A DNA stretch of 7,748 nt from Chloroflexia bacterium (GCA_013695265.1 JACDAU010000290.1:1-7748); one strand, 5' to 3'. Positions 1 through 5,840 are shown, counted from the first letter of the stretch. The notes: generated by a model not told the origin, from the letters alone. Program-made: numbers and translations.

Positions 1-481
1 CCTCAGAGACCTCCGCGGTCGCCCAGTCGTCCTGGTCTTCCTCAGGTGGCTGGGCTGAGTGTCCTGCCGGGAGCATCTCGCGCAGTTGCGCGAGCACCAG
101 GAGGAGTTGGAACAGTTGGGGGCCGTCGTGCTCGGAGTCTCCTTCGAGGAGCCCTCGGTCATCGCCGGATTTGCCGAGCGCGAGTCGTTGCCATACCCCA
201 TCCTCAGCGATCCGGAGCGCAGGGCGTACCGGGTCTTCGGACTGGAGCGCGGGGCGACGGCGCAGGTGTGGAGCCCCAACGCCGTGAGGAGCTACGCGCG
301 AGGGCTGCTGAGGGGCCGGCTCCCGCGTCTGCCGCGCGCCGACATCGCGCAGCTGGGCGGCGACTTCGTGCTGGACTGGCAAGGAAGGGTGGTGTACGAG
401 TATCGCAGCGAGGAATCCGCGGACCGGCCTGCGATAGAGAGCTTACTGGACGCGGTGCGAGCGGCTGACAACAGGCCGTAA
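1..481 (+). CDS. Peroxiredoxin-like (AhpC/TSA_2) selenoprotein, 5' partial, in-frame TGA read as Sec
   Basis: The frame enters from the left edge (first whole codon at 2), passes through a TGA at 56-58 and ends at TAA 479-481, giving 159 visible residues. The strand before the TGA (RPVVLVFLRWLG) and the helix after it (CREHLAQLREHQEEL) are the two halves of the thioredoxin-fold active site of the PF13911 AhpC/TSA_2 (Prx-like2) family, which normally reads CxxC. Here it reads U-V-S-C, with the TGA at the peroxidatic/redox Cys position. Downstream landmarks also fit: LSDPERRAYRVFGLERG, QLGGDFVLDWQGRVVYEYRS and a near-terminal ADRP. The role is probably a cytosolic thiol/selenol oxidoreductase or peroxidase. 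Standard gene finders would start at GTG 59 and lose the active site. UxxC and UxxU versions of this family are known (for example SelL). A nonsense mutation or sequencing error is the alternative, but the TGA position and downstream hairpin argue for Sec. The stop lies 16 nt before the radical SAM start, so the two genes are probably co-transcribed. Confidence 0.8.
62..102 (+). promoter_or_regulatory. Putative bacterial SECIS element within the coding sequence
   Basis: Bases 77-83 (CTCGCGC) pair perfectly with 88-94 (GCGCGAG) around a four-base loop AGTT at 84-87, with G as its second base. The loop begins 25 nt after the TGA at 56-58. A lower stem is possible: TCCTG 62-66 with CAGGA 98-102, across an asymmetric internal loop. 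As I recall the general bacterial SECIS model, it asks for a 4-16 bp upper stem, a 3-14 nt loop with G in the first two positions, and a loop 16-37 nt after UGA. This element meets all three. Such a hairpin would bind SelB to insert Sec. Caveat: the palindrome encodes LAQLRE, a commonly conserved stretch of the family, so GC-rich codon use alone could create part of it. Confidence 0.6.
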
Positions 482-483
482 AG

Positions 484-489
484 AAGGAG
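484..489 (+). promoter_or_regulatory. Ribosome binding site AAGGAG for the radical SAM gene
   Basis: AAGGAG sits 8 nt upstream of TTG 498 and just after the peroxiredoxin stop at 481. It supports the TTG start for the radical SAM gene, which has no nearby ATG in frame that would keep the conserved N-terminal cysteine pair. Confidence 0.6.
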
Positions 490-497
490 CAGAGGCT

Positions 498-2042
498 TTG
501 ATCCAGGACAGACCCGATCCCACAACGACCGTACCCCGCAAACAGGACGCGGACTACGTCTTCTACGAGCTCACGCGCAGCATCTGCCCGGATTGTCGGG
601 TGGTCATCGACGCCCACGTGCTCCTACGGGACAACAAGGTGTATATGCGCAAGCGGTGCCCGGAGCACGGCACTGTTGAATCGCTCATTTACGGCGACGC
701 GCAGGCGTACGTCTCCAGCGCCCGGATGAACAAGCCGGGCACTATGCCTCTGCAGTACACGACGGAGATAGTCCACGGCTGCCCGCACGACTGCGGTCTC
801 TGTCCGGACCACCAGCAGCACGCCTGCCTCGGCATCATCGAGGTCAACAGCGCGTGCAACATGAACTGCCCCCTGTGCTTCGCGAACGCAGCCTCGGGCT
901 TCAGCCTGACGCTCGAGGAGGTCGAGGGCATCCTGGATCACCTGGTCGAGACCGAGGGCAACCCAGAGGTTGTGCAGTTCTCCGGCGGGGAGCCCTCGAT
1001 CCACCCGCAGATAGGGGACATGATGCGCGCGGCCAAGAGGCGCAACATCAAACACGTGATGCTCAACACCAACGGCAAGAGGATCGCCGATGACGACGCT
1101 TTTTTGGCAGAGTTGGCGGAGATCCGCCCTGCGATCTACTTCCAGTTCGACGGCTTTGAGGACGAGACGTACAGAATCATCCGCGCCGAGCCGGACATCC
1201 TGTCCACAAAGCTGCGCGCGCTCGACCGGCTTGCTGAGATCGGCTGCGGGGTGGTGCTCGTGCCCGCCATCCAGCCGGGGGTCAACGAGCACGAGATCGG
1301 CAGGCTAGTCGAGTTCGGCATCGCGCACCCGGCGGTGAAGGGCATCAACTTCCAGCCGGCCTTCATGTCGGGCAGGCACGGGCAGCATGACCCGATGCAC
1401 CGGCTAACCATCCCCGACATCCTGCGAGACATTGAGGAGCAGACTGAAGGTATGTTCATCGTCAAGGACTTCGTGCCCGTACCCTGCTGCTTCCCGACGT
1501 GCAACTCCGTGACGTACGCCTACGTCGAAGGTGACACCGTCCTGCCCTTGCCGCGTGTCCTCGATGTCGAGGATTACCTCGACTATATAACGAACCGGGT
1601 GCTGCCGGACCTGGGCTCGGAGATCAAGACCGCGCTGGAGGGGCTATGGTCGTCTTCGGCGGTCCCCGGCTCCGACAAGGCTGCTGATCAGTTCGCCGTC
1701 TCCTGCGCGGCGTGCGGGCTGCCCGACGGATTCGACATCGGTTCGTTCGCCGACCGGGTGTTCATGATCATGCTGCAGGACTTCATGGACCCCTGGACGT
1801 TCAACCAGAAGAACCTGATGAAGTGCTGCAAGGAGATCCTGCTGCCGGACGGCAAGCAGATACCCTTCTGCGCGTACAACAACGTGGGCTACCGCGAGCA
1901 GGCCTTCGAGCAGCTCAGCGCTCGCACCCGCGCACGAGCGCGAGCCCGTCACGAGGGTGTCGCGTTCGACCCGCCCGCTATCACGTTCTCCTTTCGCCAT
2001 GCTTCAGGTGGTAACGGGCAAGAGAACGGAGCACGGGGATGA
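498..2042 (+). CDS. Radical SAM protein, MJ0619/tetraether lipid synthase (Tes)-like
   Basis: 514 aa. The radical SAM cluster motif CxxxCxxC is C120, C124, C127 (SACNMNCPLC), followed by FSGGEP at 161-166 for SAM binding. The N-terminus has CPDC (C30, C33) and RKRCPEHG (C54), a short zinc- or rubredoxin-like knuckle. A second Cys group, CPHDCGLC (C95, C99, C102) plus C110, precedes the core. The C-terminal part carries C330/C331/C335, C403/C406, C443/C444 and C458. This N-terminal knuckle and abundance of auxiliary-cluster cysteines is the layout of the MJ0619 family. That family includes archaeal Tes, which joins lipid alkyl tails, and has also been discussed as class D methylases. Substrate here is unknown; lipid C-C bond formation or methylation are the family-based options. 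The C-terminus (RTRARARARHEG onward) is low-complexity. The stop overlaps the next gene's ATG (ATGA), implying translational coupling. Family call is firm for radical SAM, moderate for Tes-like. Confidence 0.85.
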   Translation: MIQDRPDPTTTVPRKQDADYVFYELTRSICPDCRVVIDAHVLLRDNKVYMRKRCPEHGTVESLIYGDAQAYVSSARMNKPGTMPLQYTTEIVHGCPHDCGLCPDHQQHACLGIIEVNSACNMNCPLCFANAASGFSLTLEEVEGILDHLVETEGNPEVVQFSGGEPSIHPQIGDMMRAAKRRNIKHVMLNTNGKRIADDDAFLAELAEIRPAIYFQFDGFEDETYRIIRAEPDILSTKLRALDRLAEIGCGVVLVPAIQPGVNEHEIGRLVEFGIAHPAVKGINFQPAFMSGRHGQHDPMHRLTIPDILRDIEEQTEGMFIVKDFVPVPCCFPTCNSVTYAYVEGDTVLPLPRVLDVEDYLDYITNRVLPDLGSEIKTALEGLWSSSAVPGSDKAADQFAVSCAACGLPDGFDIGSFADRVFMIMLQDFMDPWTFNQKNLMKCCKEILLPDGKQIPFCAYNNVGYREQAFEQLSARTRARARARHEGVAFDPPAITFSFRHASGGNGQENGARG

Positions 2043-2848
2043 CACAGAACAAACCGTTGACTGTGCCTGCCGAGGAGGTCAAGAGTTGCTGCGCGAACGT
2101 GTACGAGAGCGACTGGGCGCGCCTTTTGCTCGGAGACTCTTTCCACCCTGGGGGACTCGCGCTGACCGAGCGGCTGGGTGAGTTACTCCGGCTCGGCCCC
2201 GGCAAGCGCGTGCTCGACGTGGCAGCGGGCAAGGGCACGAGCGCCATCTTCCTCGCGAGGCGGTTCGGCTGCAAGGTGGTGGGGGTAGACTACAGCGGTC
2301 GGAATGTGGCTGAGGCGGTCCGCGCCGCGGAGGAGGCGGGAGTAGCGGGCCTGGTCAGCTTCCAGCAGGGCGACGCCGAGCGCTTGCCGTTCGAGGACGG
2401 CAAGTTCGATGCCGTCGTGTGCGAGTGCGCGTACTGCACCTTCCCGGACAAGGCGGCAGCGGCTCGGGAGTTTCATCGCGTGCTGCGGCCCGGTGGCAGC
2501 GTCGGCCTCTCGGACCTCACCCGCGCAGGAGAGGCTCCCCCAGAGTTGCGGACACTGCTGGCCTGGGTGGCGTGCCTTGGCGACGCTCGCCCGGTGGAGG
2601 AATACGCAGGACATCTGGAGGCGGCAGGCTTCATACACCTGAGTGTCGAGGCGCATGACGAGGACCTCGGCGAGATGGTACGCGGCGTTCGCGCCAAGCT
2701 TCTTAGCGCCGAACTGATGTCGAAGCTCGGCAAGCTGATGTTACCAGTCGGAAACCTCGATCAGGCGAAGCAGATGGCGCGGGCCGCGGCAACCGCCGTG
2801 GAGCAAGGCAGCCTGGGATATGCCCTACTGATCGCTGTACGGGGGTGA
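2039..2848 (+). CDS. Class I SAM-dependent methyltransferase, Cys-rich, ArsM-like resemblance
   Basis: 269 aa. The Rossmann-fold SAM site is clear: motif I VLDVAAGKGT at 58-67, acidic end of strand 2 at GVDYS (D84), GDAERLPF at 111-118 (motif II region), and the post-motif LRPGG at 149-153 followed by a strand (SVGLSDLTR). Two features are unusual for a plain methyltransferase: an N-terminal SCCANVYESDW with adjacent C17 and C18, and CECAYC (C128, C130, C133) beside the active site. Cysteines near the acceptor site recall arsenite methyltransferases, whose thiols hold As(III), but the standard ArsM cysteine arrangement is not demonstrable by eye. The ATG at 2039 overlaps the radical SAM stop by 4 nt, with GGAG at 2028-2031 as ribosome binding site. 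Coupled translation suggests both enzymes act on one pathway. Acceptor substrate unknown; metalloid, lipid or another small molecule are possible. Confidence 0.85.
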   Translation: MTQNKPLTVPAEEVKSCCANVYESDWARLLLGDSFHPGGLALTERLGELLRLGPGKRVLDVAAGKGTSAIFLARRFGCKVVGVDYSGRNVAEAVRAAEEAGVAGLVSFQQGDAERLPFEDGKFDAVVCECAYCTFPDKAAAAREFHRVLRPGGSVGLSDLTRAGEAPPELRTLLAWVACLGDARPVEEYAGHLEAAGFIHLSVEAHDEDLGEMVRGVRAKLLSAELMSKLGKLMLPVGNLDQAKQMARAAATAVEQGSLGYALLIAVRG

Positions 2849-2929
2849 GCATCTGCCTGCAATCCCCGCATCTCCTTGCGTCTCGTGCTTCAAACCTGGT
2901 AACTCGTCGCTGTACTGTAGCGTGGGCCA

Positions 2930-3607
2930 ATGTCAGTAGTTGACGTGTCCACACCGACACGACGGCAGGCAATATATCTGTTGGCCTTTGTGTTCACGAG
3001 CCTCATCGTCTCGTATCTGGGGGAGCGGCTGTTCGGCCTGTGGGTGGACCTCAAACCGACGGCCATCAGGGACTGGCTGCAAGGTTGGGGGACGCTTGCC
3101 CCGGCCGTATTCGTCCTTCTGATGGTTCTCGCAATAGTGTTGACGCCCATACCGTCGGTGCCGCTCGACATCGCGGCAGGGCTGGCGTTCGGCCTGTTCT
3201 GGGGCACGGTATGGACGCTCGTCGGTGCCGAGATAGGCGCACTCATCGCCTTCTGGCTCGCTCGCCGCCTAGGTCGCCGATGGCTCGCCCGCAGGCTGGG
3301 GCGGGACGAGATAAAGAAGGTTGATGCGCTGGCCCAGCGAATGGGCTGGCGAGCCGTCTTCCTGATGCGTCTGTTGCCGGCCTTCAACTTCGACTGGGTC
3401 AGCTACGCGGCCGGTCTCACCTCGATGTCGGTGCGGACGTTTGCCTTAGCCACGTTCCTCGGCATGCTCCCCCCCGTCGTAGCGATCGTGGCCGTGGGCG
3501 ACCTCCTGGTGAGCCGCCCCAGGTGGTCGGCCCTGATCTTCGGGGCGCTCTTCATGTTGTGGGTGGGGCCTTTCCTTTGGTGGCTGCGTCCTCTGCGCCG
3601 CAGATGA
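2930..3607 (+). CDS. TVP38/TMEM64 family (VTT/SNARE-associated domain) inner-membrane protein
   Basis: 225 aa, hydrophobic. Likely membrane spans are near 13-31, 56-73, 84-109, 165-190 and 199-218. The family signature is visible: a re-entrant-type stretch TPIPSVPLDIAAGLAFG (about 72-88) followed by a Gly-rich helix, and then RLLPAFNFDWVSYAAG (147-162), the R-x-x-P-x-x-N/P-x-x-x-x-x-A-G element of VTT/DedA-related proteins. Cationic loops (ARRLGRRWLARRLGR) flank the spans. VTT proteins are linked to lipid scrambling or transport across the membrane; bacterial members often lie beside redox or metal-resistance genes. An 81-nt gap separates it from the methyltransferase and I see no strong ribosome binding site before ATG 2930, so it may have its own promoter or be the last gene of the same operon. 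It is convergent with the next gene, 33 nt away. Confidence 0.85.
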   Translation: MSVVDVSTPTRRQAIYLLAFVFTSLIVSYLGERLFGLWVDLKPTAIRDWLQGWGTLAPAVFVLLMVLAIVLTPIPSVPLDIAAGLAFGLFWGTVWTLVGAEIGALIAFWLARRLGRRWLARRLGRDEIKKVDALAQRMGWRAVFLMRLLPAFNFDWVSYAAGLTSMSVRTFALATFLGMLPPVVAIVAVGDLLVSRPRWSALIFGALFMLWVGPFLWWLRPLRRR

Positions 3608-3610
3608 CGC
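3586..3610. terminator. Hairpin between convergent genes, possible weak bidirectional terminator
   Basis: GCGTC at 3586-3590 pairs with GACGC at 3606-3610. Inside it, after one mismatch, TCTG 3592-3595 pairs with CAGA 3601-3604 around the loop CGCCG. It spans the TVP38 stop and lies 31 nt from the end of the facing methyltransferase gene. Neither strand has a T-run after it, so it is not a classical intrinsic terminator. Confidence 0.25.
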
Positions 3611-3640
3611 CAATGCAACTGCCCCGACTACACCATCCCA

Positions 3641-4402
3641 CTAGACACGGCCGTAGTACACGGTCGTATCGTACTCGAACCCGACCACGCCGCCCTCCTG
3701 GTACTCATCGAAGATCCCATGCAGCTCCACCAGCATCTCCGGGTGGCCCGGCTGACCCGCCATGGGCGCGTAGGAGGACGAGAGGAGCCGACCCCGCAGT
3801 CCCTCGAGATCGAACCTCTGGACGTTCTCGAACGACGCGCGTCCATACCCGCCCGGGCCGAAGAACCGTTCAAGCGCCGTCGCGTCCGCCGCGTCACGAT
3901 GCCGCACCTGCGCGTAGTCCGTCCCGTACGCCACGAGCAGCCGCTCGTACGCCTCCAGGAACGGCGTGCCGGCGATCCGACGCTCGTTCCAGACGAGCAC
4001 CACCCACCGTGGCGGCCGGAGGATGCGTCGGAACTCCCGGCTCGCCCGATCGAGGTCGAACCAGTGAAAAGCCTGGCCCGCCGCGACCAGCTCCGCGCTC
4101 CCGTCCGGCAGTCCCGTCGCCTCCGCGGTACCATCGATGCTGGTGAAACCTGGGTGGCCGCCGAGGAGCCGCTCCCCCGCCTCGCGCATCTCGCGGTTCG
4201 GCTCGATGCCGAAGACGCGGTTGCCGTTGTCGAGGAACAGGCGGGTGAGGTTGCCCGGGCCGGAGCCGATGTCCGCGATCGTCCAGGCCGGCGTCATCCC
4301 GCACTGCTGTTGCAGCAAATGGATAACGGCCTGAGGGTAGTATGGGCGGTACTTGATGTAGTCGTCCACCCTCGCCGAGAATCGCTGGGTCGGGTCGCTC
4401 AA
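3641..4402 (-). CDS. Class I SAM-dependent methyltransferase (methyltransferase_11/25 type)
   Basis: 253 aa from a TTG start at 4402. FSARVDDYIKYRPYYPQAV (8-26) is the typical opening of the small-molecule methyltransferase group often annotated as Tam/YcgJ-like. Motif I is TIADIGSGPGN at 41-51; GIEPNREM (65-72) supplies the acidic residue E67 for the SAM ribose. DGTAEATGLPDGSAELVAAGQAFHWFD (90-116) covers motifs II and III, and RRILRPPRWVVLVWNER follows, with RPP in place of the usual RPGG. The C-terminal half (FLEAYERLLVAYGTDYAQVRHRD, then SSSYAP) is typical of the group. Acceptor unknown. It is last on the leftward strand, 101 nt after the small unknown gene, and is not part of the rightward radical SAM operon. 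The start is chosen because GGAGGTG lies 7 nt upstream. Family call is confident; substrate cannot be told. Confidence 0.88.
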   Translation of the reverse strand: MSDPTQRFSARVDDYIKYRPYYPQAVIHLLQQQCGMTPAWTIADIGSGPGNLTRLFLDNGNRVFGIEPNREMREAGERLLGGHPGFTSIDGTAEATGLPDGSAELVAAGQAFHWFDLDRASREFRRILRPPRWVVLVWNERRIAGTPFLEAYERLLVAYGTDYAQVRHRDAADATALERFFGPGGYGRASFENVQRFDLEGLRGRLLSSSYAPMAGQPGHPEMLVELHGIFDEYQEGGVVGFEYDTTVYYGRV

Positions 4403-4409
4403 CTCGATT

Positions 4410-4416
4410 CACCTCC
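4410..4416 (-). promoter_or_regulatory. Ribosome binding site GGAGGTG deciding a TTG start
   Basis: On the minus strand GGAGGTG precedes TTG 4402-4400 with a 7-nt spacer. The match to the anti-Shine-Dalgarno sequence is near full, which makes TTG the convincing start and suggests efficient initiation despite the rare start codon. Confidence 0.65.
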
Positions 4417-4503
4417 AATCACTTGATTGCGACGGCCGGCTCAATGCCTCGTGCTGCGGCGCCGAGGTGGGGCATGCCTGCGGCCGCGTGTTGTGCGGGT
4501 GCG

Positions 4504-4848
4504 CTAGCGACCGGCCAGGGTGGATAGGCGGGGCGTGCGTGACAGCAGCGCCTGGTACTGGTCCTCGGGGATCAACACCTGCGTGAGCGGTATCGCCTCG
4601 GGTGGCACCGCGAACAGGAAGGTGTTGTCTTCCTCCTCGTTGTGGACCATGATGACGTGCCCCCCGTCGAACGCCCCCCCGGCGATGAGGCCGTCGTCGG
4701 GCAGAGCTTCCAGGTCCCAGCCTGGTCCGGAGACCTTCTCCAGCCACTCCTCCACCGGGATCGGGTCGGTGACCGGGAAGACCTCGCCGTCGTTCTCCCA
4801 CGTGGGCGGATGGATCATCGCCACGGTGATGTCAGCATTCGCTTTCAA
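4504..4848 (-). CDS. Small acidic protein of unknown function
   Basis: 114 aa from TTG 4848 (an ATG at 4869 would add seven residues). The TTG start is preferred because GGAGG at 4860-4856 lies 7 nt upstream of it and would otherwise be inside the gene. I do not recognise the family. The product is acidic and looks globular: no signal peptide, no membrane span, several Trp/Pro/Gly turns (MIHPPTWENDGEVFPVTDP near the N-terminus; EEWLEKVSGPGWDLEALPDDG; AFDGGHVIMVHNEEEDNTFLF; PPEAIPLTQVLIPEDQYQALL). An alternation of short beta-type stretches and acidic loops suggests a small beta-rich fold. It lies 23 nt downstream of the endonuclease-domain gene on the same strand, so the two are probably co-transcribed. 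A role as partner or inhibitor of that gene is possible from context only. Confidence 0.7.
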   Translation of the reverse strand: MKANADITVAMIHPPTWENDGEVFPVTDPIPVEEWLEKVSGPGWDLEALPDDGLIAGGAFDGGHVIMVHNEEEDNTFLFAVPPEAIPLTQVLIPEDQYQALLSRTPRLSTLAGR

Positions 4849-4855
4849 CCCATTG

Positions 4856-4860
4856 CCTCC
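4856..4860 (-). promoter_or_regulatory. Ribosome binding site GGAGG for the small unknown gene
   Basis: GGAGG on the minus strand lies 7 nt before TTG 4848-4846 and inside the 23-nt gap after the upstream stop at 4872. It decides between TTG 4848 and the in-frame ATG at 4869. Confidence 0.55.
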
Positions 4861-4871
4861 TTGTGCCATAG

Positions 4872-5318
4872 CTACGCCAAGAACCGCCGCACCCGCTCTC
4901 GCGTCTCCTCCCACCGGTCCCTTGCGAGTTCCTCGTCCCGCAGTATCATAACCTCCCAGCCGGCCGCTTTGGCCCGCTCTATCTGCCGGTGGTTCGCCTC
5001 CCGGACCCGCTCCTGGGACACGAAGAACTGCCGGGTGTGGACGCCGCCCCACACCTCTATCGCTTTCTGCTTGTCCGGCCAGGCGAAGTCGGCGTGCCTG
5101 GATGGTGCAAGCTTGTGCTCCCGGAGGTACGCACCCTCAGCTCCCCCGTATTCGCTACGGTCCTCCCGCTGCCCGATCTCCCCGAGCATCCGCACCATCC
5201 GGCGCTCGGCGAGTGAACGGGGCTCTTCTTGCTCGCGGCGCTTGTCGGCCAACCGGTCGTGGAGGTACTCCTTGCCGTATCTGCTCAGGGTGGCGTTGTA
5301 CCCCTTCTTCCCGGCCAA
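4872..5318 (-). CDS. DUF559/Vsr-like PD-(D/E)xK endonuclease-domain protein
   Basis: 148 aa if started at TTG 5318. The core reads HADFAWPDKQKAIEVWGGVH with D77 and E88, the D...ExW/D-G-x-H pattern of DUF559 and very-short-patch-repair-like nucleases of the restriction endonuclease fold. It is followed by the family's helix and last strand, ERVREANHRQIERAKAAGWEVMIL (R-x-x-N/D-x-x-R...GW). The N-terminal part (GKKGYNATLSRYGKEYLHDRLADKRREQ) is basic and helical, and could contact DNA; the acidic-helix residues ERRMVRMLGEI lead into the nuclease core. The likely role is DNA cleavage or repair; specificity unknown. Start is uncertain: the frame stays open to 5438, but 5339-5438 has poor codon-position bias in this frame and strong bias on the other strand, so I cut it at TTG 5318 (GGTGG 5 nt upstream) with GTG 5327 as the alternative. 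Probably horizontally acquired, given the gene remnant at its edge. Confidence 0.72.
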   Translation of the reverse strand: MAGKKGYNATLSRYGKEYLHDRLADKRREQEEPRSLAERRMVRMLGEIGQREDRSEYGGAEGAYLREHKLAPSRHADFAWPDKQKAIEVWGGVHTRQFFVSQERVREANHRQIERAKAAGWEVMILRDEELARDRWEETRERVRRFLA

Positions 5319-5338
5319 GCTCGCCACCGAGGATATGA

Positions 5339-5500
5339 GTCGGGCTGGGCGTGCTGGTCGGCTGCTTGGGCCTCGCCGGGAGCCGCTCCGTGCAGCTCTG
5401 GCCGGCGCTGACCGCCGCGTGCCTAGCGGTGGCGCCATTGAACATCCTGTCGCTCCTGTTCATCTGTCTCCACCTGGACCCGCGACTCGGGGTCGTATAG
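5339..5500 (+). pseudogene. Probable 3' remnant of a membrane-protein gene (or small membrane ORF)
   Basis: Reading + strand from 5339 to TAG 5498-5500 gives 53 codons whose third bases are almost all G or C, which is coding-like for this GC-rich DNA; the opposite-strand frame lacks this. The product is strongly hydrophobic: GLGVLVGCLGLAG, a short polar link (SRSVQLW), then PALTAACLAVAPLNILSLLF and the tail ICLHLDPRLGVV, that is, two likely membrane spans. There is a TGA immediately upstream (5336-5338) and the endonuclease-domain gene begins within about 20 bases on the other strand, so the 5' part of the original gene appears to be missing. A GTG at 5351 could start a free-standing 49-aa protein, but no convincing ribosome binding site is seen. 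I do not recognise the parent family. Confidence 0.4.
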
Positions 5501-5825
5501 CTTGCCAACACTCCAAGCGTGTCAGGGGCGACTGCTGATCAACGGTTGTATGTGATCGCCAGCTGGTGGTGCTGCCTGCCGGGGCCGTCGGGTGCGGCGT
5601 CTCCCTCCCGTCGCGACAACGGCGACTCCAATCCGCCGCTTCCGGATGGTCGATGCAGGTCAGATTTCGGCACCGCGCGGAAAGAATCGGCCTTCCAGGG
5701 TGGGAGACGCGGCTAGGCGTGAGGAGGCACCGCCAACGACTGGCTGGGTAAGGATGCTCGCGGATGTACGAGCACAGCGTATAGAACTGACCCTCTCGAC
5801 ACTCATCGTGTTATCTACTAGTATT
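5501..5825. other. Gene-poor stretch with no supportable gene
   Basis: Several short open frames exist on the + strand (for example 5519-5716 and 5592-5843), but they are Arg/Pro/Ser-rich, lack ribosome binding sites and show no recognisable motif or steady third-position GC bias. Composition shifts from GC-rich to AT-rich after about 5775, ending in the promoter region of the TetR gene. It probably holds decayed sequence plus that promoter. No RNA gene, insertion sequence or array of repeats was seen. Confidence 0.5.
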
Positions 5826-5840
5826 TGTTATGGAATAACA
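5826..5840. promoter_or_regulatory. Likely TetR operator palindrome upstream of the efflux operon
   Basis: TGTTAT-GGA-ATAACA is a perfect 6-bp inverted repeat with a 3-bp centre, in an AT-rich patch that stands out from its surroundings. A further perfect 8-bp palindrome TACTAGTA lies at 5816-5823, and another TGTTAT at 5809-5814. TetR repressors usually bind such palindromes next to their own promoter. The repeat centre is 39 bp before the chosen start of the repressor gene. Consensus -35/-10 boxes are not clear; TAACAT at 5836-5841 is a weak -10 candidate. Confidence 0.5.

Noticed and set aside
46..468. Open frame of 140 codons overlapping the peroxiredoxin-like gene
   Set aside because: Arg/Ala/Gly-rich shadow in another frame; the real frame has clear family motifs.
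624..1292. Long minus-strand open frame inside the radical SAM gene
   Set aside because: Antisense shadow of a well-supported gene; no motifs of its own.
2849..2929. Read-through of the methyltransferase stop TGA as a second Sec codon
   Set aside because: The extension is 17 codons with no motif, and the protein already ends like a complete methyltransferase.
3719..4426. 235-codon + strand frame across the leftward methyltransferase
   Set aside because: Complement of a gene with all SAM motifs and a near-perfect ribosome binding site; the + product has no motifs.
4447..4467. Hairpin CCTCG/CGAGG in the gap between the small unknown gene and the methyltransferase
   Set aside because: Only 5 bp with a long loop and no T-run on the minus strand; expected by chance in GC-rich DNA.
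4642..5538. 298-codon + strand frame over the endonuclease and small unknown gene
   Set aside because: Composition is low in domain-like character; the minus strand shows DUF559 motifs. Only the separate frame at 5339-5500 looks coding on the + strand.
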